Source: Pseudomonas japonica
Lineage (GTDB): Bacteria; Pseudomonadota; Gammaproteobacteria; Pseudomonadales; Pseudomonadaceae
Length of the DNA: 64,000 nucleotides
Assembly: GCF_013522925.1 (NCBI RefSeq)
Contig: NZ_JAAMQU010000016.1
Location: forward strand, 1-64,000
Direction of reading: 5' to 3'
Positions 16,430-24,556 of the stretch are shown in pieces. The first letter of the stretch is position 1. Each line of letters begins with the position of its first letter. The notes under the pieces are model-generated. The model worked only from the letters and a program-made list of their open reading frames with translations. It was not told where the DNA came from and searched no databases. The translations under genes were made by a program, and so were the position numbers.

Positions 16430-19143
16430 TGTGCTGCCTCCTGCAGGCCTTCAACCGTTAACCCACCAAATGCCGGTGGAATGCCTGCCAACCCTTTGGG
16501 CAGCGCCACCAGGCCGGCGGCGAGTTGCTCATCCACGCGCAGCGGCAGGCGCAACTGCACCCCGCCAATGCTGAGGCTCAGCAGTGCGCCGTCGTTCACG
16601 CCCAGCCGGTCGGCTTCGGCCTTGGCCAGGGCCACATAAGGGGAGGGGATACGGGACTGTACAGGCGCGGCACGGGAAGAGGTTTCTTCACTGCCGAACA
16701 GGTGGTAGTAAGGCACCGCCGTCCAGGTGCCGCGAGCCGGGGCAAACGCCGCTGGAATGCGGGTGAACCAGGCCAGGTTGTCGCCGCGGGTTTCGATCAG
16801 GCGCACGCCCGGGTCGCCTGCGCGCAGATGGCCGCCCACTTCGTCCTGGAACTTGTTCCACGCTTGAGGCGAGTTCCAGCCCGGGGACCAGGCGAACGGC
16901 ACCTGTTGGCGCAGCTCCTTGCTGCCCGAGTAACCTTCCATGGAGAAGGAGAATGCGCTGTCCACGTCCTGGCTGGTACGTGGTTCGTGCACGCTGATGT
17001 TGGCGCGCATGGCCGTACGGCCGGAGTAACGCAGCGGTTCGCGGGCAAGCTTCAAACCCTTGATGCGGAAGGCAGCGGACGGTGCAGCCTCCACAATGCG
17101 GGCCAGCTGCGGTGCGCTGGCGGCGCAGGCGGCGGTCACGTGGTCGAGCTGGGTCCAGTCGACCTTGCGCTCCAGCAGGGTGGCGCGCAGGGCATGCAGC
17201 CAGCGCCAGCCTTCGTGGGTGAAGTTCTGCGGGTCGAGGTAGTTCGGGTCGAACACCTGGAAGAAGCGCTGTGCGCGGCCTTCCTGGCTGACCAAGGTGC
17301 CGTCGCCTTCGGCAAAGCTGGCTGCTGGCAGGATCAGGTCCGCACGGTCGGTGGTCGCGGTTTGCTGGTGGTCGGCAACGATCACCACCTTGGCGGCGGC
17401 TAGGGCAGCGTCTACCTTGGCTTTCGGGGCGCGGGTGTAAAGGTCGTTTTCCAGTACTACCAACGCATCTGCGCGGCCTTCGATCAGGGCATCCAGCGCC
17501 GCGTCGAGGGATTCACCGCCGAGCATGGCCAGGCCCAGGCTGTTTGCTTCCGGCACGATCAGGCTAAGCGAGCCGGCCTTGGCGCGCAGGGCCAGTGCCT
17601 TGGCGATGTTGGCGGCGGCTTCGATCAGGCTGTCATTGCCCAGCGAAGTACCGGACACCACCAGCGGGCGCTTGGCGTTCACCAGTGCATCGGCAATGCG
17701 TTGCGCCAGGTCAAGGGCTTCGTCATCCAGGCCCGGTACTGCGGGTGCGCTGGCGTCGATGGCGTGGGCCACGGCGAAACCGATACGCGCTAGGTCTTCG
17801 GGCGACGCGTGTACGCATTCTTCGGCAACGTCATCGAGCTTGGTGTCGGTGAGGCTGGCGATGAACAGCGGGTACATCTCGTGCTGCCCGATGTTGTTCA
17901 CTGCGGCGTTGAGCCAAGGCTGTACGCGCATGGCTTCGGCCATCGCCTCGGCCTTGCCTTTTACCGACTGACGCAGCGCCAGGGCCATGCGGGCGGCGGT
18001 CTGGGTCAGGTCTTCGCCGAGTACGAAGACCGCGTCGTGGTCTTCTACTTCGCGCAGGCTCGGGATAGGCAGCGGGCTGTTGTTGAGCACATCCAGTGCC
18101 AGGCGGATGCGGGCCAGCTCACCGGCTTCGATACCAGTGTGGTACCAGTCGGCGCCTACCAGTTCACGCAGGGCGTAGTTGCTTTCGAGGCTGGCGCGTG
18201 GCGAGCCGATGCCCACGATGGTACGGCCGCTGAGCAACTGGGCAGCCTTGTCCAGCGCAGCGTCGACGCCCAGCATGGTGCGCTCCTGACCCAGCATCGG
18301 ATGCTTGGGGCGATCCTTGCGGTTCACGTAGCCATAGCCAAAACGCCCGCGGTCACACAGGAAGTAGTGGTTCACCGAGCCGTTGTAGCGGTTCTCGATG
18401 CGGCGCAGTTCGCCATAACGTTCACCGGGGCTGATGTTGCAGCCGCTGGAGCAGCCGTGGCAGATGCTCGGGGCGAACTGCATGTCCCACTTGCGGTTGT
18501 AGCGCTCGGAGTGGGTTTTGTCGGTGAACACACCGGTAGGGCAGACCTCGGTCAGGTTGCCGGAGAACTCGCTTTCGAGTACGCCATCTTCCACGCGGCC
18601 GAAGTAGACGTTGTCGTGGGCGCCGTACACACCCAGGTCGGTGCCGCCGGCGTAGTCCTTGTAGAACCGGACGCAGCGGTAGCAGGCGATGCAGCGGTTC
18701 ATCTCATGCGCGATGAACGGGCCCAGGTCCTGGTTCTGGTGGGTACGCTTGGTGAAGCGGTACCGGCGCTCGTTGTGGCCGGTCATCACGGTCATGTCTT
18801 GCAAGTGGCAATGGCCGCCTTCCTCGCACACGGGGCAGTCGTGCGGGTGGTTGGTCATCAGCCATTCGACAACACTGGCCCGGAACGCCTTGGATTCTTC
18901 ATCATCGATGGAGATCCAGGTGTTGTCGGTGGCGGGTGTCATGCAGGACATGACGATGCGGCCGCGCTTGTCGTTCTCGTCGTTGTACTGCTTTACCGCG
19001 CACTGGCGGCAGGCACCGACGCTTCCCAGCGCCGGGTGCCAGCAGAAGTAGGGAATGTCGAGGCCGAGGGAGAGACATGCCTGTAGCAGGTTGTCCGCAC
19101 CATCGACTTCGAGCGCTTTGCCGTCTACGTGGATAGTAGCCAT
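16426..19143 (-). CDS. nuoG: NADH-quinone oxidoreductase subunit G
   Basis: 905 residues, the largest peripheral subunit. The N-terminal ferredoxin domain binds the 2Fe-2S cluster N1b (Cys34, then GACRQC and the Cys of VMSCMTP). The His/Cys site HDCPVCEEGGHC binds N5, CIACYRCVRF and a later Cys-Pro bind N4, and CHGCSSGC (about 229-236) is the extra N7 cluster site found in some bacteria including E. coli. The rest is a molybdopterin-oxidoreductase-like domain without a cofactor role. It starts 119 bases after nuoF, the largest gap in the operon. Confidence 0.97.
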   Translation of the reverse strand: MATIHVDGKALEVDGADNLLQACLSLGLDIPYFCWHPALGSVGACRQCAVKQYNDENDKRGRIVMSCMTPATDNTWISIDDEESKAFRASVVEWLMTNHPHDCPVCEEGGHCHLQDMTVMTGHNERRYRFTKRTHQNQDLGPFIAHEMNRCIACYRCVRFYKDYAGGTDLGVYGAHDNVYFGRVEDGVLESEFSGNLTEVCPTGVFTDKTHSERYNRKWDMQFAPSICHGCSSGCNISPGERYGELRRIENRYNGSVNHYFLCDRGRFGYGYVNRKDRPKHPMLGQERTMLGVDAALDKAAQLLSGRTIVGIGSPRASLESNYALRELVGADWYHTGIEAGELARIRLALDVLNNSPLPIPSLREVEDHDAVFVLGEDLTQTAARMALALRQSVKGKAEAMAEAMRVQPWLNAAVNNIGQHEMYPLFIASLTDTKLDDVAEECVHASPEDLARIGFAVAHAIDASAPAVPGLDDEALDLAQRIADALVNAKRPLVVSGTSLGNDSLIEAAANIAKALALRAKAGSLSLIVPEANSLGLAMLGGESLDAALDALIEGRADALVVLENDLYTRAPKAKVDAALAAAKVVIVADHQQTATTDRADLILPAASFAEGDGTLVSQEGRAQRFFQVFDPNYLDPQNFTHEGWRWLHALRATLLERKVDWTQLDHVTAACAASAPQLARIVEAAPSAAFRIKGLKLAREPLRYSGRTAMRANISVHEPRTSQDVDSAFSFSMEGYSGSKELRQQVPFAWSPGWNSPQAWNKFQDEVGGHLRAGDPGVRLIETRGDNLAWFTRIPAAFAPARGTWTAVPYYHLFGSEETSSRAAPVQSRIPSPYVALAKAEADRLGVNDGALLSLSIGGVQLRLPLRVDEQLAAGLVALPKGLAGIPPAFGGLTVEGLQEAAQ

Positions 19144-19262
19144 GGTTCAAAGGTCTTCGTTGGCCCGGTTTCCCGGGCGTGGCTAATGGAAATCTTGTTC
19201 TGGGCCTGGCGCATCGCGTTCACAGGCCGGGGGCGAGGCCAAGCCATCGCCCCTTGCATCAA
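19144..19262 (-). other. 119-base spacer between nuoF and nuoG with a small perfect hairpin
   Basis: Most nuo genes overlap or lie within a few bases of each other, but this spacer is 119 bases. It contains GCCCGG-TTTC-CCGGGC (19163-19178), a perfect 6-bp stem with a 4-base loop that ends 19 bases upstream of the nuoG ATG. There is no T run. No small gene is convincing here. It could tune expression of the distal genes or mark an mRNA processing point. Confidence 0.5.
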
Positions 19263-20630
19263 TCAGGCTCCAGCAGGGATCGGCCGTGGTTGGCCAAAGC
19301 CTGGCGCCGGGCTCGCCGCTCCCACGGGGGCCATGCCGGCTTCGAACTCTTCCCGGAAGTACTTGATCGCGCTGCCCAGTGGCTCTACGGCGCCGGGGGC
19401 ATGTGCACAGAAGGTCTTGCCTGGGCCCAGGAAACCTACCAGCCCCAGCAGGGTGTCGATGTCCCCCTGGGTGCCCTGGCGGTTTTCCAGTGCGCGCAGC
19501 AGCTTGACCGACCAGGGGAGGCCGTCGCGGCACGGCGTGCAGAAACCACAGGACTCACGCGCGAAGAACTCTTCCATATTGCGCAGCAGCGAGACCATGT
19601 TCACCGTGTTGTCCACGGCCATGGCCAGGCCGGTACCCATCCGCGTGCCCACCTTGGCGATACCGCCGGCGTACATCTGCGCCTCGAGGTGCTCGGGCAG
19701 CAGGAAACCGGTACCGGCCCCGCCAGGCTGCCAGCACTTGAGGGTATAGCCGTCACGCATGCCGCCGGCGTAGTCCTCGAACAGCTCCCGCGCGGTCACG
19801 CCGAAGGGCAGTTCCCACAGGCCTGGGTTCTTCACCTTGCCGGAGAAGCCCATCAGCTTGGTGCCGTGGTCTTCGCTGCCTTCACGCGCCAGGCCCTTGT
19901 ACCAGTCGATGCCGTTACCAACGATCGCCGGTACGTTGCACAGGGTTTCGACGTTGTTCACGCAGGTCGGCTTGCCCCATACGCCCACGGCGGCCGGGAA
20001 GGGCGGCTTGGACCGGGGGTTGGCGCGGCGGCCTTCGAGGGAGTTGATCAGCGCGGTTTCTTCACCGCAGATGTAGCGGCCGGCACCGGTGTGCACGAAC
20101 AGCTCGAAATCGAACCCGCTGCCCAGGATGTTCTTGCCCAGCAGGCCGGCGGCTTTGGCTTCTTCCACTGCGCGGTTGAGGTGGCGCGCCGCGGTGGTGT
20201 ATTCGCCACGCAGGAAGATGTAGCCCCGGTACGCCTTGAGCGCGCGGGCGCTGATGAGCATGCCTTCGATCAGCAGGTGCGGCTGCTGCTCCATGAGCAT
20301 GCGGTCTTTCCAGGTGTTGGGCTCCATTTCATCGGCGTTACACAACAGGTAACGGATGTTCATGGACTCGTCTTTGGGCATCAGGCCCCACTTCACTCCG
20401 GTAGGGAAGCCAGCGCCACCCCGGCCCTTGAGGCCGGAGTCTTTCACCGTTTGCACGATCTCGTCCTGGGACATCTGTGCCAGCGCCTTGCGGGCAGCGG
20501 TGTAGCCGTCCTTGCGCTGATATTCGTCGAGCCATACCGGCTCGGCGTCGTCACGCAGGCGCCAGGTGAGCGGATGGGTTTCAGCCGCACGGGCAATCCG
20601 GTTGGCCGGGCCAAAGGAAGTGAGCGTCAT
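19263..20630 (-). CDS. nuoF: NADH-quinone oxidoreductase subunit F (NADH- and FMN-binding)
   Basis: 455 residues. NuoF oxidises NADH with FMN and passes electrons to cluster N3. The NADH/FMN glycine-rich loop GRGGAGFPTGVKWG (about 68-81) and the N3 4Fe-4S site ESCGFCTPCRDG plus a later Cys are visible. Its start overlaps the nuoE stop by 4 bases. Confidence 0.97.
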   Translation of the reverse strand: MTLTSFGPANRIARAAETHPLTWRLRDDAEPVWLDEYQRKDGYTAARKALAQMSQDEIVQTVKDSGLKGRGGAGFPTGVKWGLMPKDESMNIRYLLCNADEMEPNTWKDRMLMEQQPHLLIEGMLISARALKAYRGYIFLRGEYTTAARHLNRAVEEAKAAGLLGKNILGSGFDFELFVHTGAGRYICGEETALINSLEGRRANPRSKPPFPAAVGVWGKPTCVNNVETLCNVPAIVGNGIDWYKGLAREGSEDHGTKLMGFSGKVKNPGLWELPFGVTARELFEDYAGGMRDGYTLKCWQPGGAGTGFLLPEHLEAQMYAGGIAKVGTRMGTGLAMAVDNTVNMVSLLRNMEEFFARESCGFCTPCRDGLPWSVKLLRALENRQGTQGDIDTLLGLVGFLGPGKTFCAHAPGAVEPLGSAIKYFREEFEAGMAPVGAASPAPGFGQPRPIPAGA

Positions 20631-21124
20631 ACGTAGGCCTCCAGCAAGCGGCTTACACCATCGGGCTTCACGTCGCCGAAGGTGTCGTCGTCGATCATCA
20701 GGGCCGGGGCCTTGTCACAGTTGCCCAGGCAGCACACCGGCAGCAGGGTGAAGCGACCATCGGCGGTGGTCTGGCCCAGGCCGATGCCCAGTTCCTGTTG
20801 GATCTGCGCCACCACGGATTCGTGCCCACCGATGTAGCAGACCATGCTGTCGCACACGCGAATGATGTGACGCCCCACGGGCTGGCGGAAGATCTGGCTA
20901 TAGAAGGTGGCCACGCCTTCGACGTCGCTGGCTGGAATGCCCAGGATGTCGCCAATGGCGTAGAGCGCGCCATCTGGCACCCAGCCACGTTCCTTCTGCA
21001 CGATCTTCAACGCTTCGATCGACGCGGCGCGCGGGTCTTCGTAATGGTGCAACTCGTGCTCGATGGCCGAGCGCTCGGTTTCGCTGAGGACGAAACGGTC
21101 AGTCTGGATAAGCGTACTGTTCAT
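20627..21124 (-). CDS. nuoE: NADH-quinone oxidoreductase subunit E
   Basis: 165 residues from the ATG at 21124; the open frame continues further upstream inside nuoCD, but homology starts at MNSTLIQTDRF. A thioredoxin-like domain (about 80-165) binds the 2Fe-2S cluster N1a with Cys pairs in RVCDSMVCYIGG and LPVCCLGNCDKAP. It works with NuoF and NuoG in the NADH dehydrogenase module. It lies 2 bases after nuoCD. Confidence 0.97.
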   Translation of the reverse strand: MNSTLIQTDRFVLSETERSAIEHELHHYEDPRAASIEALKIVQKERGWVPDGALYAIGDILGIPASDVEGVATFYSQIFRQPVGRHIIRVCDSMVCYIGGHESVVAQIQQELGIGLGQTTADGRFTLLPVCCLGNCDKAPALMIDDDTFGDVKPDGVSRLLEAYV

Positions 21125-21126
21125 GC

Positions 21127-22911
21127 TTAGCGGTCCACATCGGCCATGACGAAGTCGATACTGCCCAGGTACGCGATCAGGTCGGCGACCATGCTGCCAC
21201 GGATCACCGAAGGGATCTGTTGCAGGTGCGGATAGCTGGGGGTACGGATACGGGTACGGTAGCTCATGGTGCCGCCGTCGCTCGTCAGGTAATAACTGTT
21301 GATACCCTTGGTCGCCTCGATCATCTGGAAGGATTCGTTGGCCGGCATCACCGGGCCCCACGAAACCTGCAGGAAGTGAGTGATCAGGGTTTCGATATGC
21401 TGCAGCGTGCGCTCTTTGGGCGGCGGCGTGGTCAAGGGGTGATCCGCCTTGTACGGGCCGGCCGGCATGTTGCGCATGCACTGCTCGATGATCCGGATGC
21501 TCTGGCGCATTTCTTCCACGCGAACCATGCAGCGGTCATAGGCATCGCCATTCACGGCAAGCGGCACCTCGAATTCGAAGTTCTCGTAGCCCGAATACGG
21601 GCGCGCCTTGCGCAGGTCGAAGTCGCAGCCGGTAGAGCGCAGGCCAGCGCCGGTAACGCCCCATTCCAGCGCCTCGCGGGTGTTGTACTGCGCCACGCCC
21701 TTGGTACGGCCGATCAGGATGCTGTTCTGAAGCGCGGCCTTGGTGTATTCATCCAGGCGCTTGGGCATCCATTCGATGAAGTCTTTGACCAGCTTTTCCC
21801 AGCCGCGGGGCAAGTCGTGCGCCACGCCGCCGATCCGATACCAGGCCGGGTGCAGGCGGAAGCCGGTGATCGCCTCGATCACGGTGTAGGCGCGCTGGCG
21901 GTCAGTGAAGGTGAAGAACACCGGGGTCATCGCACCCACGTCCTGGATATAAGTGCCCAGGAACAGCAGGTGGCTGGTGATGCGGAAGAACTCGGCCATC
22001 ATGATGCGGATGGTGTTCACCCGGTCCGGCACAGTGATGCCAGCGAGTTTTTCCACGGCCAGCACGTACGGCAGGTTGTTCATCACCCCGCCGAGGTAAT
22101 CGATGCGGTCGGTGTAGGGAATATAGCTGTGCCACGACTGCCGCTCGCCCATCTTCTCGGCGCCGCGGTGGTGGTAACCGATATCCGGCACGCAGTCGAC
22201 GATCTCTTCACCGTCCAGCTGCAGGATGATGCGGAATGCCCCGTGGGCCGAAGGGTGGTTCGGGCCCAGGTTGAGGAACATGAAGTCTTCGTTCGCCGTG
22301 CCGCGTTTCATGCCCCAGTCTTCGGGGCGGAAGCGTGCGGCCTCTTCTTCATGGGCCTGCTTGGCCAGGCTCAGGCTGTAGGGGTCGAACTCCGTAGCCC
22401 GGGCAGGGTAGTCCTTGCGCAGCGGGTGGCCTTCCCAGGTGGGCGGCATCATGATGCGGCTCAGGTTCGGGTGGCCTTCGAAGGTAATGCCGAACATGTC
22501 CCACACTTCGCGCTCGTACCAGTTGGCATTGGGCCAGATGCTGGTGACGCTCGGGAGGTTCAGATCGCTTTCGCTCAGCGCGACCTTGAGCATTACATCG
22601 CTGTTACGCTCGATCGACATCAGGTGGTAGAACACGGTGAAGTCTGCGTCGGGCAAGCCGCGGCGCTGTGTGCGCAGGCGCTCGTCCACGCCGTGCAGGT
22701 CGTACAGCATCGAGTAGGGCTTGGGCACGCCGCGCAAGAAAGCGAGTACTTCCTTGATTTGCGCGCGTGCCACCCACAGCACGGGCATGCCGGTGCGGGT
22801 GTGTTGGGCGGTGAAGCTGTCGGCGCCGAAGCGGTTGGTCAGTTCAACGACCACATCCTGGTCGTCAGCCTTGTAGGGCGGGATATACAGAGCGGTGTCC
22901 GCTGTTGTCAT
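21127..22911 (-). CDS. nuoC: NADH-quinone oxidoreductase fused subunit CD
   Basis: 594 residues. The C domain (about 1-180; HPNLSRIMMPPTWEGHPLRKDYP marks its end) is fused to the D domain (about 205-594), as in E. coli and other gammaproteobacteria. The D part is the hydrogenase-like subunit next to the quinone site, with the conserved GPNHPSAHG and YLGGVMNNLPYVLAVE stretches and the terminal region ending in a conserved DVDR. 88 bases separate it from nuoB. Confidence 0.97.
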   Translation of the reverse strand: MTTADTALYIPPYKADDQDVVVELTNRFGADSFTAQHTRTGMPVLWVARAQIKEVLAFLRGVPKPYSMLYDLHGVDERLRTQRRGLPDADFTVFYHLMSIERNSDVMLKVALSESDLNLPSVTSIWPNANWYEREVWDMFGITFEGHPNLSRIMMPPTWEGHPLRKDYPARATEFDPYSLSLAKQAHEEEAARFRPEDWGMKRGTANEDFMFLNLGPNHPSAHGAFRIILQLDGEEIVDCVPDIGYHHRGAEKMGERQSWHSYIPYTDRIDYLGGVMNNLPYVLAVEKLAGITVPDRVNTIRIMMAEFFRITSHLLFLGTYIQDVGAMTPVFFTFTDRQRAYTVIEAITGFRLHPAWYRIGGVAHDLPRGWEKLVKDFIEWMPKRLDEYTKAALQNSILIGRTKGVAQYNTREALEWGVTGAGLRSTGCDFDLRKARPYSGYENFEFEVPLAVNGDAYDRCMVRVEEMRQSIRIIEQCMRNMPAGPYKADHPLTTPPPKERTLQHIETLITHFLQVSWGPVMPANESFQMIEATKGINSYYLTSDGGTMSYRTRIRTPSYPHLQQIPSVIRGSMVADLIAYLGSIDFVMADVDR

Positions 22912-22999
22912 GGTGTCGGTCGCTTTCGCTTTCGGTCAACGTAAAGAATGAAGGCCAGGTGCGCGCCCGGCCCGCAAGCGGGGCAGGGCGAGCCATGGA

Positions 23000-23686
23000 T
23001 CACACTTCGTCTGGGCTGCGCAGGTTGGTGACCTGGATACGCTGTTCGCGGCGCACGTCTTTCTGGGAGGGCATTTCAGCGCGGTATACGCCCTGATCGC
23101 CCACTACCCAGGACAGCGGCCGCCGCTCCTTGCCGATGGATTCCTGCAGCAGCATCAAGCCTTGCAGGAACGCTTCGGGGCGCGGCGGGCAGCCGGGCAC
23201 ATACACGTCCACGGGCAGGAACTTGTCCACGCCCTGTACTACGGAATAGATGTCGTACATGCCGCCCGAGTTGGCGCAGGCCCCCATGGAGATCACCCAC
23301 TTGGGTTCCAGCATCTGTTCATACAGGCGCTGGATGATCGGTGCCATCTTGATGAAAGGCGTACCGGCAATCACCATGAAATCCGCCTGACGCGGCGATG
23401 CCCGGATTACTTCGGCACCGAAACGGGCGATATCATGAGGCGCGGTAAACGCCGTGGTCATCTCCACGTAGCAGCACGAAAGCCCGAAATTGTAAGGCCA
23501 CAGGGAGTTCTTGCGGCCCCAGTTGACCGCACCGCTCAGCACATCTTCGAGCTTGCCCATGAAGACACTGCGGTGCACCTGATCCTCGAGCATCTTGTCA
23601 TCGACGATGCCTTGTTTGCCCAAGGGGTAGCGCTGTTCCGGATCCTGGGGAGCATCCGGGTCGATCTTGGTAAGGTTGTATTGCAT
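23000..23686 (-). CDS. nuoB: NADH-quinone oxidoreductase subunit B
   Basis: 228 residues from the ATG at 23686, which has GAGG 8 bases upstream; a TTG two codons earlier is possible. NuoB carries cluster N2, the last iron-sulfur centre before quinone. Ligands are the tandem Cys pair of LSCCYVEMT (about 68-69), the Cys of MGACANSGGMYD and the Cys of YVPGCPPRPEA. It starts 10 bases after nuoA. Confidence 0.97.
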   Translation of the reverse strand: MQYNLTKIDPDAPQDPEQRYPLGKQGIVDDKMLEDQVHRSVFMGKLEDVLSGAVNWGRKNSLWPYNFGLSCCYVEMTTAFTAPHDIARFGAEVIRASPRQADFMVIAGTPFIKMAPIIQRLYEQMLEPKWVISMGACANSGGMYDIYSVVQGVDKFLPVDVYVPGCPPRPEAFLQGLMLLQESIGKERRPLSWVVGDQGVYRAEMPSQKDVRREQRIQVTNLRSPDEV

Positions 23687-23696
23687 TGCCAAAGCC

Positions 23697-24110
23697 TCAT
23701 TGTTTCAGCTTCGCCTGCCGCTTGAGACGACCTTCGGGCGCCCAATCGAGAGCCCCCACTCGCCAAAGGTAGACAAGACCCGCCAACAGAATTGCTATGA
23801 AAATGAGTGCTTCGGCAAAGCCTGCCCAGCCGCTTTCGCGGACGGACACAGACCAGGCGAACAAAAAGAGGGCTTCGATATCGAAGATCACGAACAGCAT
23901 CGCGACCAGATAGAATTTTGCAGACAACCGCAGGCGCGCGCTGCCAACAGGCAGCATGCCGGATTCGAAGGGGTCGTTCTTGCTTCGGCCCCAGGCCTTG
24001 CCGCCGAGCAGGCTGGAAAGGCCAAGCATGAAGGCACAAAGCCCCACTACACCCAGAAGGAAGATGGCAAAGCCCCAGTTGTGGGCGATGAGTCCTGCTG
24101 TTGGGGTCAT
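23697..24110 (-). CDS. nuoA: NADH-quinone oxidoreductase subunit A, first gene of the nuo operon
   Basis: 137 residues from the ATG at 24110, preceded by AAGGA at good spacing; an in-frame start at 24134 would add eight residues not found in relatives. Three membrane helices. The long first loop with PFESGMLPVGSARLRLSAKFYLVAMLFVIFD is the conserved NuoA signature near the quinone channel. A candidate sigma70 promoter lies 86-114 bases upstream. Confidence 0.96.
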   Translation of the reverse strand: MTPTAGLIAHNWGFAIFLLGVVGLCAFMLGLSSLLGGKAWGRSKNDPFESGMLPVGSARLRLSAKFYLVAMLFVIFDIEALFLFAWSVSVRESGWAGFAEALIFIAILLAGLVYLWRVGALDWAPEGRLKRQAKLKQ

Positions 24111-24195
24111 GCTGGCAGTCCTTAACAGAGACATAAGGCTCTGAATCGAAGTAGGGTAAAGCAGTGACGAAATGTCGCAGCCATAAGATCGGCGG

Positions 24196-24224
24196 ATTTT
24201 ATGGGCAAACCCGCAGCAAGTAAA
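24196..24224 (-). promoter_or_regulatory. Candidate sigma70 promoter of the nuo operon
   Basis: Read on the minus strand: -35 TTTACT (24219-24224), a 17-base spacer, and -10 TAAAAT (24196-24201). Transcription would begin about 24189, giving a leader of roughly 80 bases before nuoA. Spacing is ideal and both hexamers are close to consensus. Confidence 0.65.
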
Positions 24225-24232
24225 TTTGCTGC
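24213..24232. promoter_or_regulatory. Perfect inverted repeat covering the nuo -35 element
   Basis: GCAGCAA-GTAAAT-TTGCTGC is a 7-bp perfect inverted repeat with a 6-base centre. The -35 hexamer lies inside it, so a dimeric regulator bound here would block or position RNA polymerase. The factor is not identified. Confidence 0.6.
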
Positions 24233-24516
24233 ATCAAATTAATTCGTCCAATCCAATGAGTTAACGCTTTCTATCGAAGGTCTAGGGCCCGCCGTCCGGG
24301 CATTCGACCCGTTTTGTTCAATGCTGTTTCCTCCGCTGCGCAATAAACTTAAGTAAATGATAATTAGTCGCAACTACTGTACTTGAGCCGCTGTTTGTAC
24401 GCGCTGAAGTCACTATAGTCCCGGTTTCAGTTTATGCCGTTTTCATTTGGGAGCATTGACGCAGATCATGCCTGGAGGGAAGTGCCGCGGGCGCCCCAGC
24501 ACGCCTCGCGGGCAAT

Positions 24517-24543
24517 AAAAAAGCCGCCCGAAGGCGGCTTCTG
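24517..24543 (-). terminator. Rho-independent terminator of aceA
   Basis: On the minus strand AAGCCGCC-TTC-GGGCGGCTT is followed by TTTT. It lies about 15 bases past the aceA stop codon. Confidence 0.9.
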
Positions 24544-24556
24544 TATCACACGGCTG

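Larger units (their letters stand above)
24111..24556. other. Intergenic region between nuoA and aceA
   Basis: 446 bases with no convincing gene. It holds the nuo promoter and dyad (24196-24232), an AT-rich stretch 24215-24270, and the aceA terminator at its right end. A weakly Fur-like AAATGATAATTAGT lies near 24356 but only one half matches. An open frame that runs plus-strand from 24434 is antisense to aceA and is not regarded as real. Confidence 0.8.

Noticed and set aside
9151..24110. Possible gene loss or frameshift in the nuo operon
   Set aside because: All 13 genes nuoA-N (with fused nuoCD) are intact with their cluster ligands, so nothing is missing.
24354..24375. Fur-box-like AAATGATAATTAGT
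   Set aside because: Only one hexamer matches GATAAT; the other half is absent.
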